From: Stomoxys calcitrans | Lineage: Eukaryota > Arthropoda > Insecta > Diptera > Muscidae | NCBI RefSeq assembly: GCF_963082655.1 | Contig: NC_081554.1 | Coordinates: 64,756,602-64,820,601 of the forward strand | DNA length: 64,000 nucleotides | Direction: 5' to 3' | Shown here: piece by piece, positions 1 through 9,456 of the stretch | Layout of the letters: each line of letters opens with the position of its first letter | Position numbering within the stretch: the first letter of the stretch is position 1 | The notes under the pieces: generated by a model | What the model saw: only the letters and a program-made list of their open reading frames with translations | The model's database searches: none | Told to the model about the DNA's origin: nothing | Position numbers and translations under genes: made by a program

Positions 1-362
1 TTGCGATATAATTTCCAACAACTGTTCAGAGTAAGGTTCAAATCGTTCCATAACCTGACATAGCTGCCATATAAACCGATCTGGGGTCTTGACTTCCTGA
101 GCCACTAGTCGGTGACATTCCTATCCGATTTGGCTGCAATTTTGCATGACGTGTTACGATATGATATCCAAAAACTGTTCTAAGTATGGTTCAAATGGGT
201 CCATAGCCTGATATAGCTGCCACATAAACGATCTTGAATCTTGACTTCTTAAGCCTCTATAGGGCGCAATTCTTATCGGATTAAGCTGACATTTAGCATG
301 ACGTGTTTTATTATGACTTTCCACAGCTGTGCCAAATATGGTTTATATCGGTCCCTAACCTG
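1..362 (-). repeat. Dispersed repeat family A, two subunits
   Basis: Two imperfect subunits of the repeat called family A here. On the minus strand each contains the sequence for 'cggtttatatggcagctat', a pyrimidine-rich middle, and 'gccaaatcggataggaat' followed by 'gcgccctctagaggctcaag'. The same subunits recur at many places in the window. The copy ends near 362, where LINE sequence begins. Confidence 0.8.
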
Positions 363-649
363 AGGCCCATTTACTTAAGATTTGGAATGCTAAGATAGGC
401 AAATATTCTAGTATTGAAACAGCAGGCAGTACAGGGAATGGAAACCCAATACAGCTTAACGAACAGGAACCCGACGATGGAACCTTTACCAACTTTATGA
501 AGAGTCGGAAGACTAGACTAGGAAAAGAACCTAAGACGATGACATCAGGCAATGCAGTGACAGGAGAGTCAATGCAGTCTAATGAACAGGGTGTAGACGA
601 TCAAATCATCACCTACTCCCAAGATGCCCATTTACTGGAGGACCAATGA
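363..649 (+). pseudogene. LINE ORF1, C-terminal remnant
   Basis: An open frame of about 95 codons (365-649) runs without a stop from the edge of the upstream repeat to a TGA at 647-649. It is polar and rich in Q, N, E and S and has no domain I can name. I call it the tail of a non-LTR retrotransposon ORF1 because of its position. The next frame, starting with ATG at 646, is the retroelement endonuclease, and the two overlap as ATGA, a common ORF1/ORF2 arrangement. The 5' part of ORF1 is missing, so the copy is truncated. Confidence 0.6.
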
Positions 650-1470
650 TTGAGGTAATCCAGATAAACCTCCACCGAAGCTAGACTGCTACACACGCTC
701 TGATGGATAAAATTAGCAATGGCAAAATTCATATTGCCTTAATTCAGGAGCCATGGACGACCCGGAACAAAGTTTCTGAACTGAACCATATCAGCTACCA
801 ATTATTCTACGCTAACACTGGTACTCCCCCGAGCACCTGCGTTATTTGTCATAAAAATTTTAATTATATATTTTCCCCAGAGTTGACAACGTCGGATGCA
901 ACAGTGGTGAGACAGGGAGGCGGTGAGTATACCTGGCATCACTTTATCTGCCTTTCGACTCCCTGACACCGCCACCCACGTCGGAGCTGCAACGGGTTGG
1001 TGAGGAAAGCAAAACAGACAAGAAACGAGGTACTAATAGGGTGCGATGCGAACTCTCACCACATTTCGTAGGGTAGTACCAACACTAATAAGCGGGACCA
1101 AGCCCTGGCAGAGTTCTTGAATACTAACGACCTAATAACACCTAATATTGGTAACACCGCTACCTTTGTTAATAGGATTAGGGAGGAGGTATTAGATGTG
1201 ACCATAAGTTCGGAAAATCTAATCGATGAGGTTCAGGATTTGAGGGTCTCCATGGAACACTCCTTCTCTGACCATCGCTACATTAGGTTTAGAATAGCAC
1301 TGTCATCGCCGAACCCGATAAGCTGCCGTAATAAATTAAAAATCAACTGTCCAAAATTCGGAAGACTACTCAGAAGAAGACTTGGGCAAGATAATTTAGA
1401 TTGTCCAAGCATAGAAGAGATTGACGAAAATGTCAACAGGATTACGACTGCACTGGTGGGGTCCTTCTAA
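646..1470 (+). pseudogene. LINE ORF2 endonuclease domain, broken
   Basis: Apurinic-type endonuclease (EN) domain of a LINE of the RNase H-bearing group (R1/LOA/I-like). The frame opens at ATG 646 and hits an early TAG at 682. It continues as 'IHIALIQEPWT' (the QEPW motif of insect LINE endonucleases) and stops at 966. After frameshifts, 1030-1275 gives 'IGCDANSHH', 'LDVTISS' and 'SDHRYIRF', the C-terminal EN motifs including the catalytic D-H pair. In life this domain nicks the target DNA to prime reverse transcription. Stops and frameshifts make this copy inactive. Clade assignment is from motif memory only. Confidence 0.8.
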
Positions 1471-2250
1471 GATAATTGTCCCTTTCGGAAAAGGAAATCA
1501 GCCCAAGAAAAACCCTGGATGACCGGGGAGATTGGCAATATTGGGAAAGAGGTCCGCAGAAGAAAGCGGAAATTTATTGGGATGTGTATTACACACGGCT
1601 CAAAGACTACAATAAGATTACTAGAGCGGCAAAACGTGCCTCCTGGAAGCTTTTCTGCGAACAGGTCAATAGCGTTAATGACGCCGCCAAGATAAAAAAG
1701 TTTCTCTCAAAAACCCATGTCCAAACTGAAGCTTTAGTAGACGACGTGTGAGTGACATTTAAGTCACCCGAACCTGATGGAATATTTCCGGCGTTACTAC
1801 AGAAAGAGGCAGACTATCTGGCGCCTCGTCTGGCCAAAATTTTCACAGCGTGCCTTGGACTTGCATATACTCCGAAAAGCCTGGCAGGAAGCAAGGGTGG
1901 TGTTTATACCCAAGCCCGACAAGGCAAGTTATGCGACACCAAAGGCCAACACACCCATAAGCCTTACGTCCTTTCTACTCAAAACCGTGGAACGTATTGT
2001 GGACACAATGATAAAGAGAATGACATCCAGCTCAAATACAAACAGCTTGCCTATGTCAAGGGAAGGTCGGTGGAGAGAGCCCTGCACGAGGTTGTGCATA
2101 AAATAGAAGAATCCTTCGATTCCAAAACATACACCTAAGAAACCATATGCTAAGGAACAGGTGGAAAAAATTGTGTGTCTCATGGCATAAGTATAAGGGA
2201 GAAAGGGGCACAGGGCACGCCACAGGGGGGCATTTTATCGCCACTCCACT
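1471..2250 (+). pseudogene. LINE ORF2, linker and N-terminal reverse transcriptase
   Basis: This continues the same ORF2 on the + strand. 1476-1751 is the basic linker. 1752-1890 gives 'KSPEPDGIFPALLQKEA', the usual start of the LINE RT fingers. In the next frame 1890-2106 gives 'ARVVFIPKPDKASY' and 'TSFLLKTVERIVD'. After another shift, 2195-2245 gives a GTPQGGILSPL-like motif (RT block 4). Then the sequence flips: from about 2250 on, the coding sense is on the minus strand. Several frameshifts and stops are present, so it is not functional. Confidence 0.8.
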
Positions 2251-3465
2251 TGACGTCCTCGCGTTAGCACCACACCACTTCACGCATTCCATGATCGCCC
2301 AGATCTCCTCCTGCAGGACCGTATTATGGTCAGGCGGTCTAAAACAAATCTCAGTCCCTGGGTTCTCAATGTAGATCCCCAGGTCCACTCTGTGCTCTAG
2401 CTTTGAGCCATCCGTGTAACATGATCTTTCAGATGGCAATACTAGGGCTCCGTCAATCCAAGACCGTGCCGCTGGCAGCAGTGTCTTGCACTCGACCTCA
2501 AAATTCATCTCAGGTATCCGATAGGAAACCTCTTCCCTCTCTTTTAGGTTTCCTATCGCCGCCTCGATTATACCGCGATGGAATGAGCTGCTCCCATCTT
2601 CAATCCATTCTCTCATCGCCTTAAGTCTCATAGCCGCAGTGGCTGCCTCACTCTTAAACTGCCTTCTCAGTACGCTTTGACACTTCTAATTCAGTTTCCT
2701 GTCGAAGATCACACCTAAGTATTTGACCTTGTCAGATATCGATATCTTTTTATTGAGGAAATGTGGTGCGTTAAATTGGTCCACCTTCGTCTTCTTCATG
2801 AACAGGCATATTTCAGTCTTCTCTGGGCTAACATTGAGACCTCTAGGTCTAGCCCAGTCATATGCATAGCTCATTCGGATCCTTACCCCTTAGAAGTATT
2901 ATAACATCGTCTGCGTTGCATACGGGTTCAAATGCCTACTCAGCATCCGTAATAGGCCATTTATAGTGGTCACCTGTAGGAGTGGTGTGTCAAATTGGTC
3001 CAGCTTCGTCTACCTCGTGAACAGGCATATTTCAGTCTTCTCTGGGTTAATATTGAGGCCTCTGGGTCTAGCCCAGTCATATGCCATATGCAAGAACCTT
3101 TCAGCCCTTCTGCATAGCTGGTTCGGATCTTTATCCCTTAGAAGTATGATAACATCGTCTGCGTAGTAGACGGGTTCAAATTCCTCCTCAGTCAGCATCC
3201 GTAATAGGTCATTTATGTTGGTCACTCATGGGAGTGGCAAAATGCCCCACTATGGCGTGTCTTGTGCCACTTTCTCCCTTATATTTATGCCATGGGACAC
3301 ACAATTTATTCACCTGTTCCTTAGCATATGGTCTAAGGATTGGATCAGTTTGTCGGTCCGCACATTGTTAAAAGCCCCCTCGATGTCAATGCATACCGCC
3401 AGGGTGTACGTTTAGGTATCGAACGATTCTTCTATTTATGCAAAACCTCGTGCAGGGCAGTCTCG
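2250..3465 (-). pseudogene. LINE ORF2 RT palm and RNase H, opposite strand
   Basis: A minus-strand LINE fragment abuts the + strand copy. Read from 3465 leftwards it gives the RT segment with 'IEGAFNNV', then 'YYADDVIILL' (catalytic YADD, about 3140-3170), then 'DWARPRGLNINPEKTEICL'. The last motif appears again at 2686-2874, so a piece of about 220 bp is tandemly duplicated inside the copy. RNase H follows at 2631-2250 with 'CYTDGSKLEHRVDLGIYI' (first catalytic Asp in TDGS) and a Glu region near 'LQEEIWAIMECVKW'. The C-terminal part of RNase H is cut off at about 2250. The segment 3225-3460 is an inverted copy of + strand sequence near 2075-2250. Confidence 0.8.
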
Positions 3466-4203
3466 GCTTATACACCCAGAGAAAAGTTGATACCAAACGT
3501 GCTAACTTGAGTACCAGACGGTATTGATAGTAAAACAACACCGTATAATACAAAAACAATACTGAATGGTATGGATGAAACATAAAATGATTAGTACCGT
3601 TTGGTACTAGCCTTATTACCGAATTGGTATTAGTTTTAATACCAAACTGTTATTGATTATTCTACCCCCTAATGAACCAAAAACAAAAAACCATTGAAAA
3701 TAATTTAAATCTAATTTTATTTCAATTATTTTTGTTATTAATTACAAAAGTAATGTTATACCATGACCAACCTCAATTCTTTCTATTCAGCGATTGATTT
3801 CATAAACATTGATTTCCAGAAGTGGTTTTCATATGAATACATCAACACAGCGTCGTTGTCCACACAAGAGAATATCATGTTTTTAATGTAGAATGTCCTT
3901 AGAACTTGTACTATTTCCATTTTCACTGCCTTCGAGTTTTTACCAGCTCAAATTGTATTAAAACGTTTTAGTTATTTGTTTAGCAAATATTTTATAATGG
4001 CATCAATATTTTAAGTACAAAGCTGAACAACACTTCTGACGCGACGACAAGAATACAAATGCGACGCCAACTATTCTTAATAGCCTCCTTTGTTTGGTAT
4101 TGAATTGATGCCAAATGGTATTAAAAATCTTTGCCAATGACGCGAACAAAATAATACCAGACGGTATTGGAGGAGTACCGTCATTTTTCTTTCAGTGTAG
4201 GCC
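3466..4203 (+). mobile_element. Palindrome-rich GGTATT element (MITE-like)
   Basis: Non-coding, AT-rich element inserted in LINE sequence. It begins 'acacccagagaaaa' and ends near 4200 with the complement of 'acactgaaagaaaa', so its termini are loosely inverted. Internally it is packed with short palindromes built from GGTAT/ATACC, for example agtaccgtttggtact at 3593-3608 and 'taccagacggtattg' twice (about 3517 and 4160). Related copies lie at about 6424-6606 and, inverted, at about 36850-37180. No transposase frame is seen, so it would be non-autonomous. Boundaries are approximate. Confidence 0.55.
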
Positions 4204-4275
4204 AATATTTCGTTGTATTACAAAGGGAATAACGATGTTAGAATACCCCCATGTTATGGTGGAGGGTATAATAAA
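4204..4275 (+). repeat. Family A right terminus
   Basis: Contains ATGGTGGAGGGTATA at 4256-4270, the exact reverse complement of the family A head motif TATACCCTCCACCAT (for example 5595-5609). It is a solitary end of that repeat. From here to 4575 is AT-rich DNA in which I see no gene. Confidence 0.5.
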
Positions 4276-4575
4276 AATCTAAGTTTGTCTTTTTAGCTAC
4301 ACTTCTTGCGAAATGGAATAGACACAAGATATAAACAAAACAAAATAACCATTTTTTCATGTAAAAAATCATATTTTGTGCTAACGAAACATTTTGGCTT
4401 AAAATAAATTTTAAGTTTTATGTTTTTGTGTAAAAGAATCATCATTTATCACAGACGAAGTTCATAGTAGTTTTACCATAATCTAAGTGACTTTAACATC
4501 GAAATGTGGCAAATTAACACTTGACGTTGAAAGGTGGAGGGAAATGTTGGACAGTTACTATAAAAATAAGTAAAA

Positions 4576-5558
4576 AGGTGTTAAGTTCGGCCGGGCCTAA
4601 CTTTGAATTCCCACCACCTCGGGTATATATGTAAACCATCTTTCGCCAAAAAACCCGTGAAAAATGCATACCTTATGCCCCATAGCAGCTATATCTCATC
4701 ATCTTCCCCGCATGCCCTACACATGATATCACTTGTCGCACCGATTTTACATAAGTGTGCTCGTAGTCCTATGTGTCCCGTTATGATACCAATAGCTATA
4801 CTGACCTCCTTCTTGCTTCCTTTCAGTAAAGCCTCGTCTTCTCACGATCTGGATCCCCCCATAGGATTTTCGCCGTCCTACCGACCGTTTCGCTGTTTCA
4901 CAATGTTGTATGCGCATTCGTCGCCCGAAATACTAATAAGTACTAAAAATAAACCGATCTGAACCATATACGACACGGATGTTTAAAAGCCTAACATAGG
5001 TCACTGTGTCATATTTCAGTAAAATCCGATTATAAATGCGCCTTTTATGGGGCCAAGACTTTAAATCGGAATATCGGTTTATATGGCAGCTATATCCAAA
5101 TCTGGACCGATTTAGGCCAAGTTGCCGAAAAATGTCGAAGAGCCTAACACAACTCACTGTCCCAAATTTCGGCTAAATCGGACAATAAATACGCCTTTTA
5201 TAGCCTCAAAACCTTAAACCCAAATCTGGATCGATCTTTTCCATATTGCAGAAGTACATCGAGGGGCCTAACTTAACTCACTGTCCCAAATTTCGGCGAC
5301 ATTGGACAACAAATGCGCCTTTTATGGCCCCAAAACCTTAAACCGAGAGATCAGTCTATATGGCAGCTATATCCAAATCTCGACCGATCTGGGCGAAGGG
5401 CCTAATACAACTCACTGTCCCAAATTTCAGCAAAATCGGATAATAAATGTGACTATTATGGGCCTAAGACCCTAAATCGGCAGATCGGTCTATATTTGGG
5501 GCTATATCAAGATATAGTCCGATATAGCCCATCTTCGAACTTAACGTGCTTAAGGACA
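4576..5558 (+). repeat. Dispersed repeat family A copy with LINE insert
   Basis: Starts with a diverged family A head ('taagttcggccgggcc' near 4583) and continues from about 4950 with several subunits carrying 'ctgtcccaaatttcggc' and 'atggcagctatatccaaatct'. A LINE fragment occupies about 4655-4925. Non-coding. Confidence 0.7.
4655..4925 (-). pseudogene. LINE C-terminal remnant
   Basis: Minus-strand translation gives 'AKILWGDPDREKTRL', then after a frameshift 'TGHIGLRAHLCKIGA' followed by 'CRACGEDDE' and a stop. The TGH...CxxC pattern is the zinc-knuckle-like C-terminal tail after RNase H in insect LINE ORF2 proteins. It has one frameshift and a premature stop and is only about 90 codons long. 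It is embedded in a family A repeat. Confidence 0.6.
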
Positions 5559-5989
5559 AGTAAAAGTGTACTAAGTTGGCCGGGCCGAATCTTATATACC
5601 CTCCACCATGGATCGCATTCGTCGAGTTCCTTTTCCGGCATCTCTTCCAGATCCCAGATCGGTTTATATGGCAGCTATATCACGTTATTGACCGATTTGA
5701 ACCTTACTTAGCACAGCTATTGGAAGTAATAACAAAACACGTCTTGCAAAATTTCATTCCATTCGGATAAGAATTGCGCCCTCTAGAGGCTCAAGAAGTC
5801 AAGACCCAAGATCGGTTTATATGGCAGCTATATAAAAACATGGACCGATTTGGCCCATTTACAATCCCAACAGACCTACGCTAATAAGAAGTATTTGTAC
5901 AAAATTTCAAGCGGCTAGCTTTACCCCTCGAAAGTTAGAGTGCTTTCGGCAGACAGACGGACGGACATGGCTAGATCGACATAAAATAT
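5559..5989 (+). repeat. Dispersed repeat family A copy
   Basis: A clear family A copy. Head 'aagtaaaagtgtactaagtt' is followed by TATACCCTCCACCAT (5595-5609), then subunits with 'cggtttatatggcagctat'. The tail module is 'cagacagacggacggacatg' (5950 region). It joins the SINE at about 5990. The ORFs in it are by-products of repeat structure. Confidence 0.85.
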
Positions 5990-6252
5990 GGGTTCGAACC
6001 CTGTCGAAAACATCCGACAACAAATTACAGCGGTGGTTTTTTTCCTCCTAATGCTGACAACATTTGTAAGGTACTATGCCATATAAAACTGCTCTCCAAA
6101 GAGGTTTCGTACTGCGGCACGCCGTTCGGACTCGGCTATAAAAAGGACGACCCTGATCGTTGAACTTCAAAACTTAAATCGAACTGCACTCATTGATATG
6201 TGAGAAGTTTTCCCCTGTTCCTTAGTGGAATGTTCATGGACCAAATTTGCAC
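5990..6252 (+). mobile_element. tRNA-derived SINE (SINE-1), 5'-truncated
   Basis: Begins at the pol III box B (gggttcgaaccc, about 5991-6002). It continues with the family body: 'ctcctaatgctgacaacatt', 'gaggtttcgtactgcggc', 'cggactcggctataaaaagg', and ends near 'agtggaatgttcatgg'. The tRNA box A half is missing. Full-length relatives in the window (58417-58712, minus) show both boxes. Confidence 0.75.
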
Positions 6253-6357
6253 TGCATTTGTTTGCAACGCTAAGAAGGAGAAGAGCTAGATCCATTAATA
6301 AGTATACCGATCTACTCAGAATCACTTTCTGATTCGATTTAGCCATGTCCGCCTGTG

Positions 6358-6606
6358 AGTTTTGGCATTGAAGCATTCTTCTATTTTATGCACAAACTCG
6401 TGCAGGGCACTCTCGGCTTTTACACCCAGAGAAAAGTGGATACCAAACGTGCTCATTAAGTACCACATGGTATTGATAGTAAAGCAACCCCGTATAATAC
6501 AAAAACAATACTGGATGGTATGGATGAAACATAAAATGATTAGTACCGTTTGGTACTAGCCTTATTACCGAATTGGTATTAGTTTTAATACCAAACTGTT
6601 ATTGAT
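6358..6606 (+). repeat. LINE/GGTATT element junction fragment
   Basis: Sequence 6361-6423 matches the LINE piece at about 3405-3465, and 6424-6606 matches the first 190 bp of the GGTATT element. The element stops at 'ctgttattgatt', where the second copy of the segmental duplication starts directly. This junction is the sign that the duplicated unit was originally larger (from about 3405 to 6357) and that copy 2 lost about 1.46 kb internally. Confidence 0.75.
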
Positions 6607-7856
6607 TGCCGAAAAATGTCGAAGAGCCTAACACAACTCACTGTCCCAAATTTCGGCTAAATCGAACAATAAATACGCCTTTTATAGCCTCAAAACCTTA
6701 AACCTTAAACCCAAATCTGGATCGATCTTTTCCATATTGCAGAAGTACATCGAGGGGCCTAACTTAACTCACTGTCCCAAATTTCGGCGACATTGGACAA
6801 CAAATGCGCCTTTTATGGCCCCAAAACCTTAAACCGAGAGATCAGTCTATATGGCAGCTATATCCAAATCTCGACCGATCTGGGCGAAGGGCCTAATACA
6901 ACTCACTGTCCCAAATTTCAGCAAAATCGGATAATAAATGTGACTATTATGGGCCTAAGACCCTAAATCGGCAGATCGGTCTATATTTGGGGCTATATCA
7001 AGATATAGTCCGATATAGCCCATCTTCGAACTTAACGTGCTTAAGGACAAGGAAAGTAAAAGTGTACTAAGTTGGCCAGGCCGAATCTTATATACCCTCC
7101 ACCATGGATCGCATTCGTCGAGTTCCTTTTCCGGCATCTCTTCCAGATCCCAGATCGGTTTATATGGCAGCTATATCACGTTATTGACCGATTTGAACCT
7201 TACTTAGCACAGCTATTGGAAGTAATAACAAAACACGTCTTGCAAAATTTCATTCCATTCGGATAAGAATTGCGCCCTCTAGAGGCTCAAGAAGTCAAGA
7301 CCCAAGATCGGTTTATATGGCAGCTATATAAAAACATGGACCGATTTGGCCCATTTACAATCCCAACAGACCTACGCTAATAAGAAGTATTTGTACAAAA
7401 TTTCAAGCGGCTAGCTTTACCCCTCGAAAGTTAGAGTGCTTTCGGCAGACAGACGGACGGACATGGCTAGATCGACATAAAATGTGGGTTCGAACCCTGG
7501 CGAAAACATCCGACAACAAATTACAGCGGTGGTTTTTTCCTCCTAATGCTGACAACATTTGTAAGGTACTATGCCATATAAAACTGCTCTCCAAAGAGGT
7601 TTCGTACTGCGGCACGCCGTTCGGACTCGGCTATAAAAAGGACGACCCTGATCGTTGAACTTCAAAACTTAAATCGAACTGCACTCATTGATATGTGAGA
7701 AGTTTTCCCCTGTTCCTTAGTGGAATGTTCATGGACAAAATTTGCACTGCATTTGTTTGCAACGCTAAGAAGGAGAAGAGCTAGACCCATTAATAAGTAT
7801 ACCGATCTACTCCGAATCACTTTCTGATTTGATTTAGCCATGTCCGCCTGTGAGTC
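6607..7856. repeat. Segmental duplication, copy 2
   Basis: Second copy of 5123-6357 in the same orientation, with a family A head at about 7058 and a SINE-1 fragment at 7486-7748. It is followed directly by the 153-bp tandem repeat. Confidence 0.9.
7486..7748 (+). mobile_element. tRNA-derived SINE (SINE-1), duplicated copy
   Basis: Copy of the 5990-6252 SINE carried by the segmental duplication. It has the same 5' truncation at box B and the same tail, which shows it moved by duplication and not by separate retrotransposition. Confidence 0.75.
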
Positions 7857-9340
7857 CATTCTTGTATTCAAGGTGCAGATCGTATTTGTTGTCCAATCAT
7901 CACGAAATTTTGCACATGTCACTTTTATGGACCAAGGACGCTATTGATTTTGTAAAAAATCGGTTCAGATTTCGATATAGCTCCCATATATATGTATCAC
8001 CCGATTTGCACTTAAATTGGCGTCGTTACTACAATTTTCAACTAATGTGCACAAAATTTGGCAAGAACTGTTTTGTTACAGATATTAACATATCTGCAAG
8101 ATTTCATCAAAATCGGTTCACATTTGGATATAGCTCCCATATATATGTATCGCCCGATTTGCACTTAAATGGCCGTTGTTGCTACAATTTTCAACCGATC
8201 TTCACAAAAATTTGCACGCTTTATTTTGTTACTGAGGTTAACATATTCTCCGAATTTCATCAACATCGGTTTAGATTTATATAGCTTCCATATATATATG
8301 TATCGCCCGATTTGCACTTAGATGGCCGAAGTTACTACAATTTTCAACCGATCTTCATAAAAATTTTGCACGCATTATTTTGTTACCGATATTAACATAT
8401 CTGCAAGATTTCATTAAAATCGGTACAGTTTTGGATATAGCTCCCATATATATGTATCGCCCGATTTGCACTTAAATGGCCGTAGTTGCTACAATTTTCA
8501 ACCGATCTGCACAAAATTTAGCATGGATTGTTTTGTTACCGATATAAACATATCTCCAAGATTTCATTGAAATCGGTTCAGTTTTGTATATAGCTCCCAT
8601 ATATATGTATCGTCCGACTGCACTTATAAAGCCGTAGTAACAACAATTTTCAACCGATCTGCGCAAAATTTAGCCCGGATTGTTTTGTTACCGCTATTAA
8701 CATATGTGCAAGATTCCATCGAAATAGATTAAGATTTGGATATAGCTCCCAAATATATGTATCGCCCGATTTGCAAACTTATATGGCCATAGTAGACACA
8801 ATTTTCAACCGATCTGCACAAAATTTGGCACGGACAGTTTTGTTTTTAATTCTAACATATCTGCGAGATTTCACCAAAATCGGTTCAGATTGGGATATAG
8901 CTCCCATTTATATGTATCGCCCGATTTGCACTTAAATGGCCGTAGTTACTACAATTTTCAACCAATCTACACAAAACTTGGCACGGATTGTTTTGATACT
9001 GATCTTAACATATCTGCAGAATTTCATCAAAATCGGTTTAGATTTGGATATAGCTCCCATATATATGTATCGCCCGATTTTCACTTCGAAGGCCGTAGTA
9101 ACTACAATTTTCGACTGATCAGCACAAAATTTGGCACGGACAGTTTTGTTTTTGTTCCTAACATATCTGCGAGATTTCACCAAAACCGGTTCAGATTTCG
9201 ATATAGCTTCCATATATATGTATCGCCAGATTTGCACCTATATGGTCGTAATAACAACAATATTCAAACGACCAGTTCGAAAAAAGTTGGTGGAGAGTTA
9301 GGTATAGCTCTCATATACATATTGTCCTAATTTATAATTG
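7857..9340. repeat. Tandem repeat, 153-bp unit, about nine copies (family B)
   Basis: The landmark 'tatagctcccatatatatgt' recurs at about 7976, 8129, 8280, 8436, 8589, 8741, 8896, 9049 and 9202, so the spacing is 151-156 bp. Each unit also has 'cgcccgatttgcac', 'caatttcaaccgatctgcac'-like sequence and a 'ttcatcaaaatcggtt' stretch. The unit is a multiple of three, which produces accidental 140-codon frames on both strands. No protein family is recognisable, and divergence between units is moderate. Confidence 0.9.
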
Positions 9341-9420
9341 TAGGGTAGGTGTAGGGTATTATATAGTCGGCTCCGGCCCCGACTTTAGCCTTTCCTTATT
9401 GGTTTTCTCCTGCTGTTAAC
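9341..9420 (+). repeat. Repeat terminus with GTAGGGTATTAT motif
   Basis: The stretch 'gtgtagggtattatatagtc' followed by 'ccccgactttagcctttcc' closes family B. A close relative ('gtttagggtattataaattc') sits at about 39848-39900 beside a SINE-1 head. It looks like a shared end of a dispersed element. Confidence 0.45.
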
Positions 9421-9442
9421 AAATTATTCTTTCTTTTTACTT

Positions 9443-9456
9443 CAATCTCTCCCTAG
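9443..9456 (+). promoter_or_regulatory. Splice acceptor of TpnC25D penultimate coding exon
   Basis: A pyrimidine-rich tract ends in ctctccctag at 9456. The frame downstream reads EDDEK then MDIMRKAF, the expected start of this troponin C. The upstream family B repeats are therefore intronic or 5' flanking. Confidence 0.75.

Larger units (their letters stand above)
5123..6357. repeat. Segmental duplication, copy 1
   Basis: About 1.23 kb, nearly identical to 6607-7856. The shared block runs from 'gccgaaaaatgtcgaagagc' to 'atgtccgcctgtgag' and includes family A subunits, a family A head (5559), a partial SINE and flanking sequence. Differences seen are a few substitutions and small indels, such as an extra 'aaacctt' in copy 2. 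The duplication is therefore recent. Confidence 0.9.

Noticed and set aside
7850..9330. ORFs of 144-146 codons in the 153-bp tandem repeat.
   Set aside because: The unit length is a multiple of three, which keeps accidental frames open on both strands; the translations repeat with the unit and match no family.
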